From JANNXY01 sp031409775 (GTDB taxonomy: Bacteria; Patescibacteriota; Minisyncoccia; Phycocordibacterales; CAIZIN01), in the NCBI GenBank assembly GCA_031409775.1, contig JANNXY010000018.1, forward strand, positions 1 through 6,170: a stretch of DNA of 6,170 nucleotides, read 5' to 3'. Positions 1 through 5,330 of the stretch are shown here, piece by piece; positions within the stretch are counted from its first letter, which is position 1; each line of letters begins with the position of its first letter. The position numbers were made by a program, and so were the translations under genes. A model generated the notes under the pieces. The model saw nothing but the letters and a program-made list of their open reading frames with translations. It did not search any database and had not been told where the DNA came from.

Positions 1-69
1 GAAAAATGTCCAAAAGGTGTACAGCCCCTGTAAGGGGAGAGATTCCTACCCACGGAGCCCATAAAGTCT
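1..69 (+). other. Unidentified 3' end of an upstream gene
   Basis: This edge segment lies directly before a rho-independent terminator, so it is probably the end of an upstream plus-strand transcript. One frame is open from the left edge to a TAA at 69-71 (22 codons) and ends just where the terminator stem begins; a second frame is open to 62-64. A small hairpin is possible (CCCC 25-28 with GGGG 34-37). I do not recognise a protein or an RNA family here, and no tRNA T-loop signature is visible. It could be a short coding tail or the end of a structured RNA. Confidence 0.25.
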
Positions 70-93
70 AAACCGTCCACCCGGACGGTTTTT
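70..93 (+). terminator. Rho-independent terminator of the upstream transcript
   Basis: A 9-bp perfect stem (70-78 with 83-91, core CCGTCC/GGACGG) with a four-base loop ACCC runs into five T residues at 89-93. It ends whatever enters from the left and separates it from the gene at 194. Confidence 0.8.
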
Positions 94-193
94 ACTTTGC
101 GAGAAAACTTTTACAAATCTTGTATTTTGTAGTAATGCGTCTTCGGACCGGAAGTATTTCCGAACACTGTCCTTCACACTCAAATAATCGAAA

Positions 194-805
194 ATGTTCA
201 AATCTATTAAATGGCTAGTTATTGCAATCTTCATGCTCGCTGAGCCTGTTGTTGCCGCAACCACCGAGCTTTGGTATCAAAGCTCATCCTCAAGTGAAGT
301 CACGAGAGGTCGGGTTGTTAATATCCAAGAAGGAGACCTATTTTTCTTTGAAGCCCAAGGTGGGCCGGACTACATTAGCTTTCTGGTCCACAACTTCTTT
401 GAGCCTATCGAAACCCGGGGGAAGTTGATGTCACATTCGTTAATGTTCACACCAAAATGGAACGATAATGTTCCTGGGCCCTTTGCCGTAGGAACGGAGT
501 ATGCAAATACTTCTGACCTCGCAGGTCCGAGTGTGAGCGTTCGGAACAGTTTGTTCGCTAGCTACAATGCGGAGCAGACGTTTGGAGAATTCTCACTATT
601 CGAATACGAATATACTGTTTCGGGGGTTACGGCCTTGTCTATTGATTTCACACAGTATGAGCTCGGCGATCCAGATAAGTGGGCTATAGGTTCCATTCGC
701 TATAACTCGGATCTACCAATCAACATCCCCGAGCCTACGGTAGCCATCATGGTTATGTGTGGGGTAGTGGGCGTGATCTGTAGGCGTTCTAGAAGTCACA
801 GCTGA
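194..805 (+). CDS. Exported protein with PEP-CTERM-type C-terminal sorting signal
   Basis: Seen: 203 residues. A signal peptide covers about residues 1-21 (Lys at 3 and 6, hydrophobic core 7-15, likely cleavage near Val-Val-Ala). The body is rich in beta-forming, aromatic and acidic residues, with no catalytic motif I recognise. The C-terminus has the tripartite PEP-CTERM layout: Pro-Glu-Pro at 179-181, a hydrophobic helix at about 183-196, then a basic Arg-Arg-Ser-Arg tail. Known: such tails are recognised by exosortase in biofilm-forming, exopolysaccharide-producing bacteria, and the proteins are exported and processed. No exosortase lies in this window. The ATG at 194 has no clear Shine-Dalgarno; it is chosen because it directly precedes the signal peptide. 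A terminator follows immediately, so the gene is probably monocistronic. Base composition looks somewhat richer in GC than the genes to the right, which would suit transfer, but I did not compute it. Confidence 0.8.
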   Translation: MFKSIKWLVIAIFMLAEPVVAATTELWYQSSSSSEVTRGRVVNIQEGDLFFFEAQGGPDYISFLVHNFFEPIETRGKLMSHSLMFTPKWNDNVPGPFAVGTEYANTSDLAGPSVSVRNSLFASYNAEQTFGEFSLFEYEYTVSGVTALSIDFTQYELGDPDKWAIGSIRYNSDLPINIPEPTVAIMVMCGVVGVICRRSRSHS

Positions 806-838
806 CTGTAAGGGGTGTATGCCCCATACAGTTTTTTT
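806..838 (+). terminator. Rho-independent terminator after the PEP-CTERM gene
   Basis: The stem begins directly after the TGA stop: CTGTA 806-810 pairs with TACAG 827-831, then an A/A mismatch, then GGGG 812-815 pairs with CCCC 822-825 around a six-base loop. Seven T residues follow (832-838). Confidence 0.85.
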
Positions 839-862
839 ATTTTCTTTATCTTTGAAATTAGA

Positions 863-868
863 TATAAT
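863..868 (+). promoter_or_regulatory. Putative -10 element for the DoxX-like gene
   Basis: A perfect TATAAT lies 29 bases before the ATG at 898. No good -35 is visible at the usual distance. A second, weaker candidate (TTCAAT, 884-889) lies only 8 bases before the ATG and resembles the start region of the response regulator gene. No Shine-Dalgarno sequence is present in either case. Confidence 0.5.
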
Positions 869-897
869 TAATAGACTAACCATTTCAATTAATTTAT

Positions 898-1290
898 ATG
901 AAAGTTCTAAATATCATCTTGCGTGTCCTACTAGCACTATTTATCGTGAGTCCGATTCTCGGGGTGCTCGGAGTATTTCCGCCGCCAACTAGAGATCTGT
1001 ATACCAACGACCTTGCATTTAGCTTTATCAATGTGCTTATGCAGACTGGTTATGTGATGTATATTATGGCGGCTGTGTTTGCTGTAAGTATCGTACTAAT
1101 CATTATGAACAGAATGGCACTTGTAGCACTTCTAATACTTCCGATCACTGTAAACATCGTGGCATTTCATTGGTTCCTCGACGGGGGGCCATTTACTGCT
1201 GGAGCTATCATGGGAAATGTTTTAATACTTATCAATGCGTATTTCTTGTGGCAGAATCGTTTGCGTTACAAATCTCTGTTTAATAAATAA
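898..1290 (+). CDS. DoxX-like family integral membrane protein
   Basis: Seen: 130 residues, almost all hydrophobic, with four predicted membrane helices at about 4-27, 50-70, 73-93 and 100-119, and a short basic C-terminal tail. The order of motifs fits the DoxX/DoxD-like fold: an N-terminal helix with Arg9, a Phe-Pro-Pro-Pro turn at 27-30, a Gly-Tyr pair at 51-52, an Asn-Arg turn at 71-72, then a Leu-Pro-Ile-x-Val-Asn stretch leading into Phe-His-x-Phe-Leu-Asp at 90-95 and a final Leu-Phe. The length matches the family. Known: DoxX-like proteins are small four-helix membrane proteins, some linked to redox or thiol stress; most have no assigned reaction. Inference: family membership from the pattern, specific role unknown. 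The Gly-Asn/Lys residues often found near the end of helix 1 are not obvious here. The gene stands alone, facing the minus-strand protease gene. Confidence 0.7.
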   Translation: MKVLNIILRVLLALFIVSPILGVLGVFPPPTRDLYTNDLAFSFINVLMQTGYVMYIMAAVFAVSIVLIIMNRMALVALLILPITVNIVAFHWFLDGGPFTAGAIMGNVLILINAYFLWQNRLRYKSLFNK

Positions 1291-1294
1291 TTCT

Positions 1295-1336
1295 AAATAA
1301 AAAGCTCTCTGCGTCAGTCAAGCTTGACCGAAGAGC
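1295..1336 (-). terminator. Terminator of the minus-strand protease gene
   Basis: Read on the minus strand, GCTCT (1336-1332) pairs with AGAGC (1308-1304), enclosing a smaller palindrome (GTCAAGCTTGAC, 1317-1328). The T-rich tract follows at 1303-1295. The stem encloses the stop codon of the protease 3' frame (1316-1314). On the plus strand no T-run follows, so it is not an obvious terminator for the DoxX-like gene. Confidence 0.6.
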
Positions 1337-1619
1337 ATAGAGCGAGGACGTGGTTGTCCTTACTTAGCCCAAATGCATTCCTTAATTCATCATTCAACTC
1401 ATTTCCAGAGCTAATGATGAACAACGTATTGTCACTTCCTTTGAACACCATACCACTGTTACCTTTGACACAATTGAATGCGAGCAACGAATAGACAATC
1501 CCACCGTTAGTTGCTGAGGTCGCCCCAACAATCTGTGCCCATTCTCCAGTGACGGTAGACTGGACAAGTATGGAGTTTCTCGTATGCCAGTTTTCGACTC
1601 TCAGCATCGGACTCAGCAC
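1314..1619 (-). pseudogene. C-terminal part of a trypsin-like serine protease, out of frame
   Basis: This frame overlaps the end of the upstream protease frame and carries the missing part of the catalytic centre: Cys-Val-Lys-Gly-Asn-Ser-Gly, with the presumed nucleophile Ser encoded at 1457-1455. It is followed by hydrophobic strands and a short helical tail to a TGA at 1316-1314. In the chymotrypsin fold the motif is Gly-Asp/Asn-Ser-Gly, usually with a Cys just before it as here. The first start-like codon is a GTG at 1619, placed directly after an in-frame TAA, with no ribosome binding site. It therefore looks like the downstream half of one gene and not an independent gene. The frame is +1 relative to the upstream part, so one extra base, or two missing bases, between about 1510 and 1619 would explain the split. 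The A-run read from plus-strand TTTT at 1591-1594 is a good candidate site. It could instead be a sequencing error. Confidence 0.7.
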
Positions 1620-2076
1620 TTACGATAAGTGTAATTACCCTACTTGGCCCAAGGTATAGAAATAGCACATCTCTAGATAGTCCAAGATTCGAACCGTTGT
1701 GGCTGATCTCCTCTAGCCGGTTTATGGGCTGGAAGATGTTGTCGCCGATTTTGTTATACCAGTATCTAGTGGGTTGGCGATCCTTGCCTGCCACATACCA
1801 GAACGCATGTGCGCAGGTGATGATGCGCATACGACCTGGCTCGTAGGCTCCGGTGCAATGCATTATTCTATTACCATTTTCTTCGCGCCAGATATGGACG
1901 GGGATTAGGTTGGTAGGATAGGTGACTATTTGAGGCTTGGAGGTAAATGAATTTGCACTAAATTTAACAGAATTTAGTGTAATTGGGATAGCAAATGCTA
2001 TAAGGATCAATAATGCCAACTTGACAAGCAAAGATGGTGGTATCGAATGTGGGTGGTGAACAATATGTTTTTTCAA
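1507..2076 (-). CDS. N-terminal part of a membrane-anchored trypsin-like serine protease (frame-disrupted)
   Basis: Seen: 190 codons from a TTG at 2076 to the stop at 1509-1507. A basic N-terminus with several His is followed by a membrane segment at about 16-34, then an extracytoplasmic region. Residues 74-91 carry Cys-Thr-Gly and then Ile-Thr-Cys-Ala-His, the usual setting of the catalytic His (His90). Residues 135-143 (Arg-Asp-Val-Leu-Phe-Leu-Tyr-Leu-Gly) match the strand that carries the catalytic Asp (Asp136). The Ser motif lies only in the overlapping frame downstream, so this frame alone would lack the nucleophile, and its last ~30 residues are probably out-of-frame. Start choice: the TTG at 2076 has AGGA seven bases upstream and lies downstream of a good promoter; an in-frame TTG at 2124 lies upstream of the likely transcription start. 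Known: chymotrypsin-fold proteases of this anchored type act outside the membrane. Substrate unknown. If the frameshift is a sequencing error, the intact gene spans 2076-1314. Confidence 0.7.
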   Translation of the reverse strand: MKKHIVHHPHSIPPSLLVKLALLILIAFAIPITLNSVKFSANSFTSKPQIVTYPTNLIPVHIWREENGNRIMHCTGAYEPGRMRIITCAHAFWYVAGKDRQPTRYWYNKIGDNIFQPINRLEEISHNGSNLGLSRDVLFLYLGPSRVITLIVSAESDAESRKLAYEKLHTCPVYRHWRMGTDCWGDLSN

Positions 2077-2101
2077 TGAAGTGTCCTTTCTTTTTTCTAT
2101 A

Positions 2102-2107
2102 TATACT
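2102..2107 (+). promoter_or_regulatory. -10 element of the GIY-YIG gene
   Basis: TATACT lies 10 bases before the ATG at 2118, so the transcript would begin only a few bases before the start codon. No clear -35 is seen. It overlaps the -10 of the divergent protease promoter. Confidence 0.5.
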
Positions 2108-2133
2108 GTAGAGTAATATGACAACTATGTCAA
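2105..2133 (-). promoter_or_regulatory. Promoter of the protease gene
   Basis: On the minus strand a perfect -35 TTGACA (2133-2128) is separated by 17 bases from TACAGT (2110-2105, four of six matches to TATAAT). The expected start point is near 2098, which leaves about 20 bases of leader holding the AGGA at 2087-2084 before the TTG at 2076. The -35 lies within the first codons of the divergent GIY-YIG gene. Confidence 0.6.
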
Positions 2134-2378
2134 ACTACAAATTCTGTACCTATATTCTCCAGTGCGCTGACACAACATTATATGTGGGTTCCACAAATGA
2201 TATAGAAAAGAGGCTCCATGAACATAACAGCCTCAAATCCGGTGCGCACTATACCAAGATCCGTCGCCCAGTGAGGCTGGTTTATACAGAAGTATTCGAA
2301 ACTCTCCCCGCTGCCAGGAAAAGGGAAGTAGAAATAAAGAAGCTAACCAGGAAAAGTAAATTGTCACTCATCCAATAA
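2118..2378 (+). CDS. Small GIY-YIG domain protein (UPF0213/YhbQ-like)
   Basis: Seen: 86 residues, the full length of a solo GIY-YIG domain. The first strand has Thr-Tyr-Ile-Leu (11-14), the second Leu-Tyr-Val-Gly-Ser-Thr (21-26), and the helix after it Asp-Ile-Glu-Lys-Arg-Leu with the expected catalytic Arg at 32 and a His-Glu-His-Asn stretch at 34-37. The Tyr-Thr at 45-46, Arg-Arg-Pro-Val-Arg-Leu-Val-Tyr block (49-56) and Arg-Glu-Val-Glu-Ile-Lys-Lys-Leu (69-76) complete the UPF0213 pattern; Glu70 or Glu72 would be the metal-binding acid. Known: the fold is a nuclease fold; cellular roles of solo UPF0213 proteins are poorly settled, with links to DNA repair. They are very common in Parcubacteria. 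The start may be the ATG at 2118 or the one at 2127; neither has a Shine-Dalgarno. No terminator separates it from the gene at 2396, whose -35 lies in its last codons. Confidence 0.9.
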   Translation: MTTMSNYKFCTYILQCADTTLYVGSTNDIEKRLHEHNSLKSGAHYTKIRRPVRLVYTEVFETLPAARKREVEIKKLTRKSKLSLIQ

Positions 2379-2389
2379 AGTTCTATAAT
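2361..2389 (+). promoter_or_regulatory. Strong sigma70-type promoter for the peptidoglycan-binding protein gene
   Basis: TTGTCA (2361-2366), a 17-base spacer and a perfect TATAAT (2384-2389). The ATG at 2396 lies seven bases past the -10, at the expected transcription start, so the mRNA should be leaderless. This is the best-formed promoter in the window. Confidence 0.75.
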
Positions 2390-2395
2390 GTATGG

Positions 2396-3595
2396 ATGAT
2401 AAAAATATTTAAATCTTCACTCATAACATCTGGTTTATTATTAGCTTTGTTGGTGATTTATCCGACCAATTCTTTTGCTGCGGTCAATTGTAATTTCACA
2501 ACTGATCTAGGTATTACGAACGAAGGTGATGATGTCAAATGTCTCCAGCAATTCCTGAACTCTATCGGATTTAGGATTGCTGATACTGGTGTTGGTTCTC
2601 CTGGGCGCGAGAATAGTGTATTTGGCGACAAGACTCAGGCAGCTTTGATCAAATGGCAGAAGGCATCCATGATATCGCCAGCTACAGGGAACTTCGGCCC
2701 TGCTTCACGCAAGAAATACTCAGAATTCGTAACCGCATCTACACCACCTGTTGTTCCTGTAACTCCGACCCCTACTCCCACACCAACTCCTAGACCTCCT
2801 GTAACCACACCGACACCGGCACCTATTGTTGTTAAATTTACCGAGAAGCAAGCACAGAGTATGATACTCGATGCGATAGATATGATAAGCGATGCCGCTG
2901 ACGAGATCAAAGACGCCAAAAGGGCCGCCAAAGACGTAAAGGTAGCCGAGGAGGAGCTCAGTGATGCAAGGGATGATTTATTTGATGCGATCGAATCCTA
3001 CTTTGACTCAGATTGGGAGCAGGCGACTAGTGATGCCGAGAATGCACTAGACAATGCCAAAGACGCATTCGAAGACGCAGGTGGTGAGTCAGACGAGGAT
3101 GAGCTGGAGGATGACATAGACAAAGTAGAAGACAAATTCGACGCTGCAGAAGCCAAGATCGAGCAGGCAGACAAAGGTGGTGAGGAGGTCAGCGACTCCG
3201 AAGACCTCCTCGACGAAGCTGAAGAAGTGATAGATCTAGCCAAAGATAAATTCGATGAGGAGGAGTACGATGAAGTAGAAGATCTCGTAGACGAAGCAGA
3301 AGACCTCATAGATGATGCTATCGATGCGATAGGTGATGATTCAGAGGACGATGCCAAAAGTGATGCCAAAGACGCCTTAGACGACGCCAGAGATGCGATA
3401 GATGATGCAGAAAATGAGATAGAAGATGCTGATGACGATGGTAAAAATACCGATGATGCAGAGGAACTGCTCGATGAAGCGAAGGATCTACTCGACGAAG
3501 CCGAGGATGAGTTCGATGACGATAACTATGACGATGCAGAGGATCTGGCAGGAGAGGCAGAAGACAAGGCTGATGAGGCTATAGACGAGCTGTAG
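2396..3595 (+). CDS. Secreted peptidoglycan-binding protein with acidic helical repeats
   Basis: Seen: 399 residues. Signal peptide about 1-28 (Lys 3 and 6, hydrophobic core, Ser-Phe-Ala-Ala cleavage region). A PG_binding_1 domain spans about 34-110 (Gly-Asp-Asp-Val-Lys-Cys-Leu-Gln-Gln-Phe-Leu helix, Gly-Ser-Pro-Gly loop, Phe-Gly-Asp-Lys-Thr, final Phe-Gly-Pro-Ala). Cys32 and Cys49 could form a disulfide. A Thr/Pro linker covers about 115-145. The rest is Asp/Glu/Ala-rich, almost free of Pro, and forms three helical units of 80-87 residues (about 149-229, 235-315, 319-399). Residues 263-312 and 350-399 align without gaps with 25 of 50 identical; the first unit is more diverged. Each unit reads as three helices with a Phe-Asp-x-x-x-Tyr/Trp turn between the last two. 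Known: PG_binding_1 domains hold proteins at the cell wall. Inference: a wall-bound, strongly acidic rod or ion-binding surface protein. Not recognised as a named protein. No terminator lies before the response regulator 40 bases downstream. Confidence 0.85.
   Translation: MIKIFKSSLITSGLLLALLVIYPTNSFAAVNCNFTTDLGITNEGDDVKCLQQFLNSIGFRIADTGVGSPGRENSVFGDKTQAALIKWQKASMISPATGNFGPASRKKYSEFVTASTPPVVPVTPTPTPTPTPRPPVTTPTPAPIVVKFTEKQAQSMILDAIDMISDAADEIKDAKRAAKDVKVAEEELSDARDDLFDAIESYFDSDWEQATSDAENALDNAKDAFEDAGGESDEDELEDDIDKVEDKFDAAEAKIEQADKGGEEVSDSEDLLDEAEEVIDLAKDKFDEEEYDEVEDLVDEAEDLIDDAIDAIGDDSEDDAKSDAKDALDDARDAIDDAENEIEDADDDGKNTDDAEELLDEAKDLLDEAEDEFDDDNYDDAEDLAGEAEDKADEAIDEL
3044..3592 (+). repeat. Diverged tandem repeats within the acidic coding region
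   Basis: The DNA coding for the C-terminal helices repeats a unit of about 250-260 bases built from GAT/GAC-GAA/GAG-GCA words (Asp-Glu-Ala codons). Two units (about 3182-3331 and 3443-3592) encode segments with 25 of 50 residues identical. An earlier, weaker copy starts near 2840. Copies vary at many synonymous and non-synonymous sites, so this is an old duplication and not a recent expansion. Confidence 0.5.
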
Positions 3596-3620
3596 AATTC
3601 ATCGGATCTTCATGATTCTC

Positions 3621-3629
3621 TGATACAAT
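3621..3629 (+). promoter_or_regulatory. Extended -10 promoter of the response regulator gene
   Basis: TGA followed by TACAAT (3624-3629) is an extended -10 element; no -35 match is seen or needed. The ATG at 3636 lies seven bases downstream, so the transcript from it would be leaderless. The downstream bases (CAATTAAT then TATG) closely resemble the start region of the gene at 898. Confidence 0.55.
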
Positions 3630-3635
3630 TAATAT

Positions 3636-4298
3636 ATGAAAATATTAATTGTAGAGGACAATAAAAAATTGCTAGAAAACATAAAAGAAGGATTGATCCA
3701 AGAAGGTTATGCCGTGGATGCGATCGAGGATGGGATTCTCGCAGAAAGAAGGATACTCGTAAACAGAGATGAATACGATGTAGTCATACTAGATAGAATG
3801 CTTCCAAGCAAAGACGGTGTATCCATATGTAAGTCATGGAGAACTGCTGGTGTAGAAGTACCGGTGCTCATGCTCACTGCGCTGGGGCAGACCGATGACA
3901 AAGTCCTAGGACTGGGGTCAGGTGCAGATGACTATCTGGCCAAGCCGTTTGCATTCGAAGAACTTGTAGCCAGAGTCCAAGCACTCTTGCGACGACCCAA
4001 AGCTATCATGCCAAGCAAGATTGATTTCAAAGAAGTAGAGATAGATACTTCTTCTAGAACAGTTACCCACAAAGGTAAACCGATCACTCTAACGCTCAAG
4101 GAATTCATGGTACTAGAATACCTAATGCGGAATAGGAATAAAGCTGTTTCCAGGGACACTTTATATGCGCATGCGTGGGACTTTGCTGATTCATCATTTA
4201 GCAATACTGTAGATGTCCATATTAAAAACTTGCGCAAGAAGCTCCGAGACGATGGTAGCATCATAGAGACAATCAGAGGTGTGGGGTATAAAATGTAA
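3636..4298 (+). CDS. OmpR/PhoB-family two-component response regulator
   Basis: Seen: 220 residues, usual for the family. The receiver domain spans 1-118: acidic pair Glu7-Asp8, phospho-acceptor Asp53 in Ile-Leu-Asp-Arg-Met-Leu-Pro, switch Thr81 in Leu-Thr-Ala-Leu, and Lys103 in Leu-Ala-Lys-Pro-Phe. The DNA-binding winged helix covers about 127-220, with Leu-Thr-Leu-Lys-Glu-Phe at 152-157, the recognition-helix region Asn-Thr-Val-Asp-Val-His-Ile-Lys-Asn-Leu-Arg-Lys-Lys-Leu at 190-203 and the terminal Arg-Gly-Val-Gly-Tyr wing. All residues needed for phosphorylation are present. Role: phosphorylated by the kinase encoded next, it should bind DNA direct repeats and control transcription; targets are not evident. 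The kinase ATG comes two bases after its stop, so the two are surely co-transcribed and probably translationally coupled. The gene has its own promoter but may also be read from the gene upstream. Confidence 0.95.
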   Translation: MKILIVEDNKKLLENIKEGLIQEGYAVDAIEDGILAERRILVNRDEYDVVILDRMLPSKDGVSICKSWRTAGVEVPVLMLTALGQTDDKVLGLGSGADDYLAKPFAFEELVARVQALLRRPKAIMPSKIDFKEVEIDTSSRTVTHKGKPITLTLKEFMVLEYLMRNRNKAVSRDTLYAHAWDFADSSFSNTVDVHIKNLRKKLRDDGSIIETIRGVGYKM

Positions 4299-4300
4299 TC

Positions 4301-5278
4301 ATGTTTAAAATAGATGAATTCTTCCGAGCAAGGCTCAAACTTACATTTATATATACAGGTACCATAGCCATAATAATCGCTGGGTTCAGTTTGGCTTTGT
4401 ATTATTTTATAATCAGTAATCTAAAGGAGACTATCGAAGATACCTTCCTTGGACTCAATCCTAACGTAGCACACACTATATTAGAGAGATCAGAGCTCAT
4501 ACTCCAGAGCAAGATTTTCTTTATGGACGCTGTGATATTGATAATGGTGGTAGTTGGCGCATTTTTATTTACAGACAAGACACTTCGTCCAATCCGAGAA
4601 AGTATGAATAAACAGAAGAGGTTTATCGCCGATGCATCTCATGAACTCCGCACTCCTATAGCAGTGGTCATCTCCGGCCTCGAAGTGTCTCTACGTAACA
4701 AGAATCCCACATTAGAATCATTTAGAAAAACTATCGACAAATCTCTAGATGAAATGAGGAATTTTGCTGTACTTACGAATCAACTTCTCGATATTTCCAA
4801 GTACGAAAACACAAACCATACAAATCAAAAGTATATATCTATGAACGACCTCATCCAGTCAACAGCAAACAAGATTGAAACAATAGCAAAGCAGAAAGTG
4901 ATTTCTATATCAACTAACCTGAAACATCATGTGAGGTTGAAGGGTAGTTCTATAGACCTCGCCAGAGTCCTAAGCAACACATTGACCAATGCTATAACTC
5001 ATACCGAGCCACACGGCCAGATCACAATAACAGATAATCTAGAGTGCCAGCTTTATACTATCGCTATAACTGACAACGGATGCGGAATCAAGCAGGAGGT
5101 GCTCGGTAGGATATTCGAGCCATTTTTCCAAGCTGAAACATCTCATTCTGGATCTGGTGCTGGGCTCGGGCTTACAATGGCCAAGAAGATAATAGAGAAT
5201 CATGATGGCTCGATCGACATCACGAGCGTCGAAGGCCACGGAACAACAGTTAAAATAACTCTCCCAATAACTCTATAG
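4301..5278 (+). CDS. Sensor histidine kinase, partner of the upstream response regulator
   Basis: Seen: 325 residues. Two membrane helices (about 15-38 and 73-91) enclose a loop of only about 34 residues outside the membrane. A short linker (92-104, with a Leu-Arg-Pro-Ile trace) replaces a full HAMP domain. The HisKA domain has Ser-His-Glu-Leu-Arg-Thr-Pro with phospho-acceptor His114. The ATPase domain shows the N box around Asn226/Asn230, G1 Asp-Asn-Gly-Cys-Gly-Ile (258-263), F box Phe-Glu-Pro-Phe-Phe (272-276) and G2 Gly-Ala-Gly-Leu-Gly-Leu (286-291). All catalytic boxes are intact. Role: a membrane-bound enzyme that autophosphorylates and passes phosphate to Asp53 of the regulator. The small loop suggests sensing of the membrane or of a partner protein, not of a ligand by a folded outer domain; this is inference. 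The start follows the regulator stop by two bases, with no Shine-Dalgarno close by. Confidence 0.95.
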   Translation: MFKIDEFFRARLKLTFIYTGTIAIIIAGFSLALYYFIISNLKETIEDTFLGLNPNVAHTILERSELILQSKIFFMDAVILIMVVVGAFLFTDKTLRPIRESMNKQKRFIADASHELRTPIAVVISGLEVSLRNKNPTLESFRKTIDKSLDEMRNFAVLTNQLLDISKYENTNHTNQKYISMNDLIQSTANKIETIAKQKVISISTNLKHHVRLKGSSIDLARVLSNTLTNAITHTEPHGQITITDNLECQLYTIAITDNGCGIKQEVLGRIFEPFFQAETSHSGSGAGLGLTMAKKIIENHDGSIDITSVEGHGTTVKITLPITL

Positions 5279-5297
5279 CAAATTTGTCCAAATATTA

Positions 5298-5303
5298 TAT
5301 AAT
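5298..5303 (+). promoter_or_regulatory. Putative -10 element before the small basic exported protein
   Basis: A perfect TATAAT sits in the 52-base gap after the kinase gene, 27 bases before the ATG at 5331. No matching -35 is visible. It suggests the small gene can be transcribed independently of the kinase operon. Confidence 0.4.
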
Positions 5304-5330
5304 TGTATTGTTATTAGTAATTTAAAGTAC

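Noticed and set aside
46..264. Minus-strand frame of 72 codons
   Set aside because: It runs through the terminator at 70-93 and overlaps the signal peptide of the PEP-CTERM gene; it has no ribosome site and no recognisable domain.
1507..1619. Programmed -1 frameshift joining the two protease frames
   Set aside because: The second frame is +1 relative to the first, so a classical -1 slippery site cannot join them, and no X-XXY-YYZ heptamer with a downstream structure was seen.
2077..2124. Upstream TTG start for the protease at 2124
   Set aside because: It lies upstream of the -10 of the best minus-strand promoter and has no ribosome site, whereas the TTG at 2076 has AGGA at a good distance.
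2635..3369. Long antisense frames rich in Ser/Ala opposite the acidic gene
   Set aside because: They are the mirror of GAT/GAC/GAA/GCA codon runs read backwards, giving Ser-rich low-complexity translations; the sense gene explains the composition.
3425..3460. EF-hand or dockerin-like Asp-x-Asp-x-Asp-Gly loop at residues 344-349
   Set aside because: The twelfth position, which should be an acid, is Ala, and the stretch aligns with an ordinary helix turn in the preceding repeat; it is probably just an acidic turn, though cation binding is not excluded.
3595..3618. Hairpin just after the acidic gene (GAATTCAT with ATGATTC)
   Set aside because: The stem is AT-rich with a bulge and has no following T-run, so it does not qualify as a terminator.
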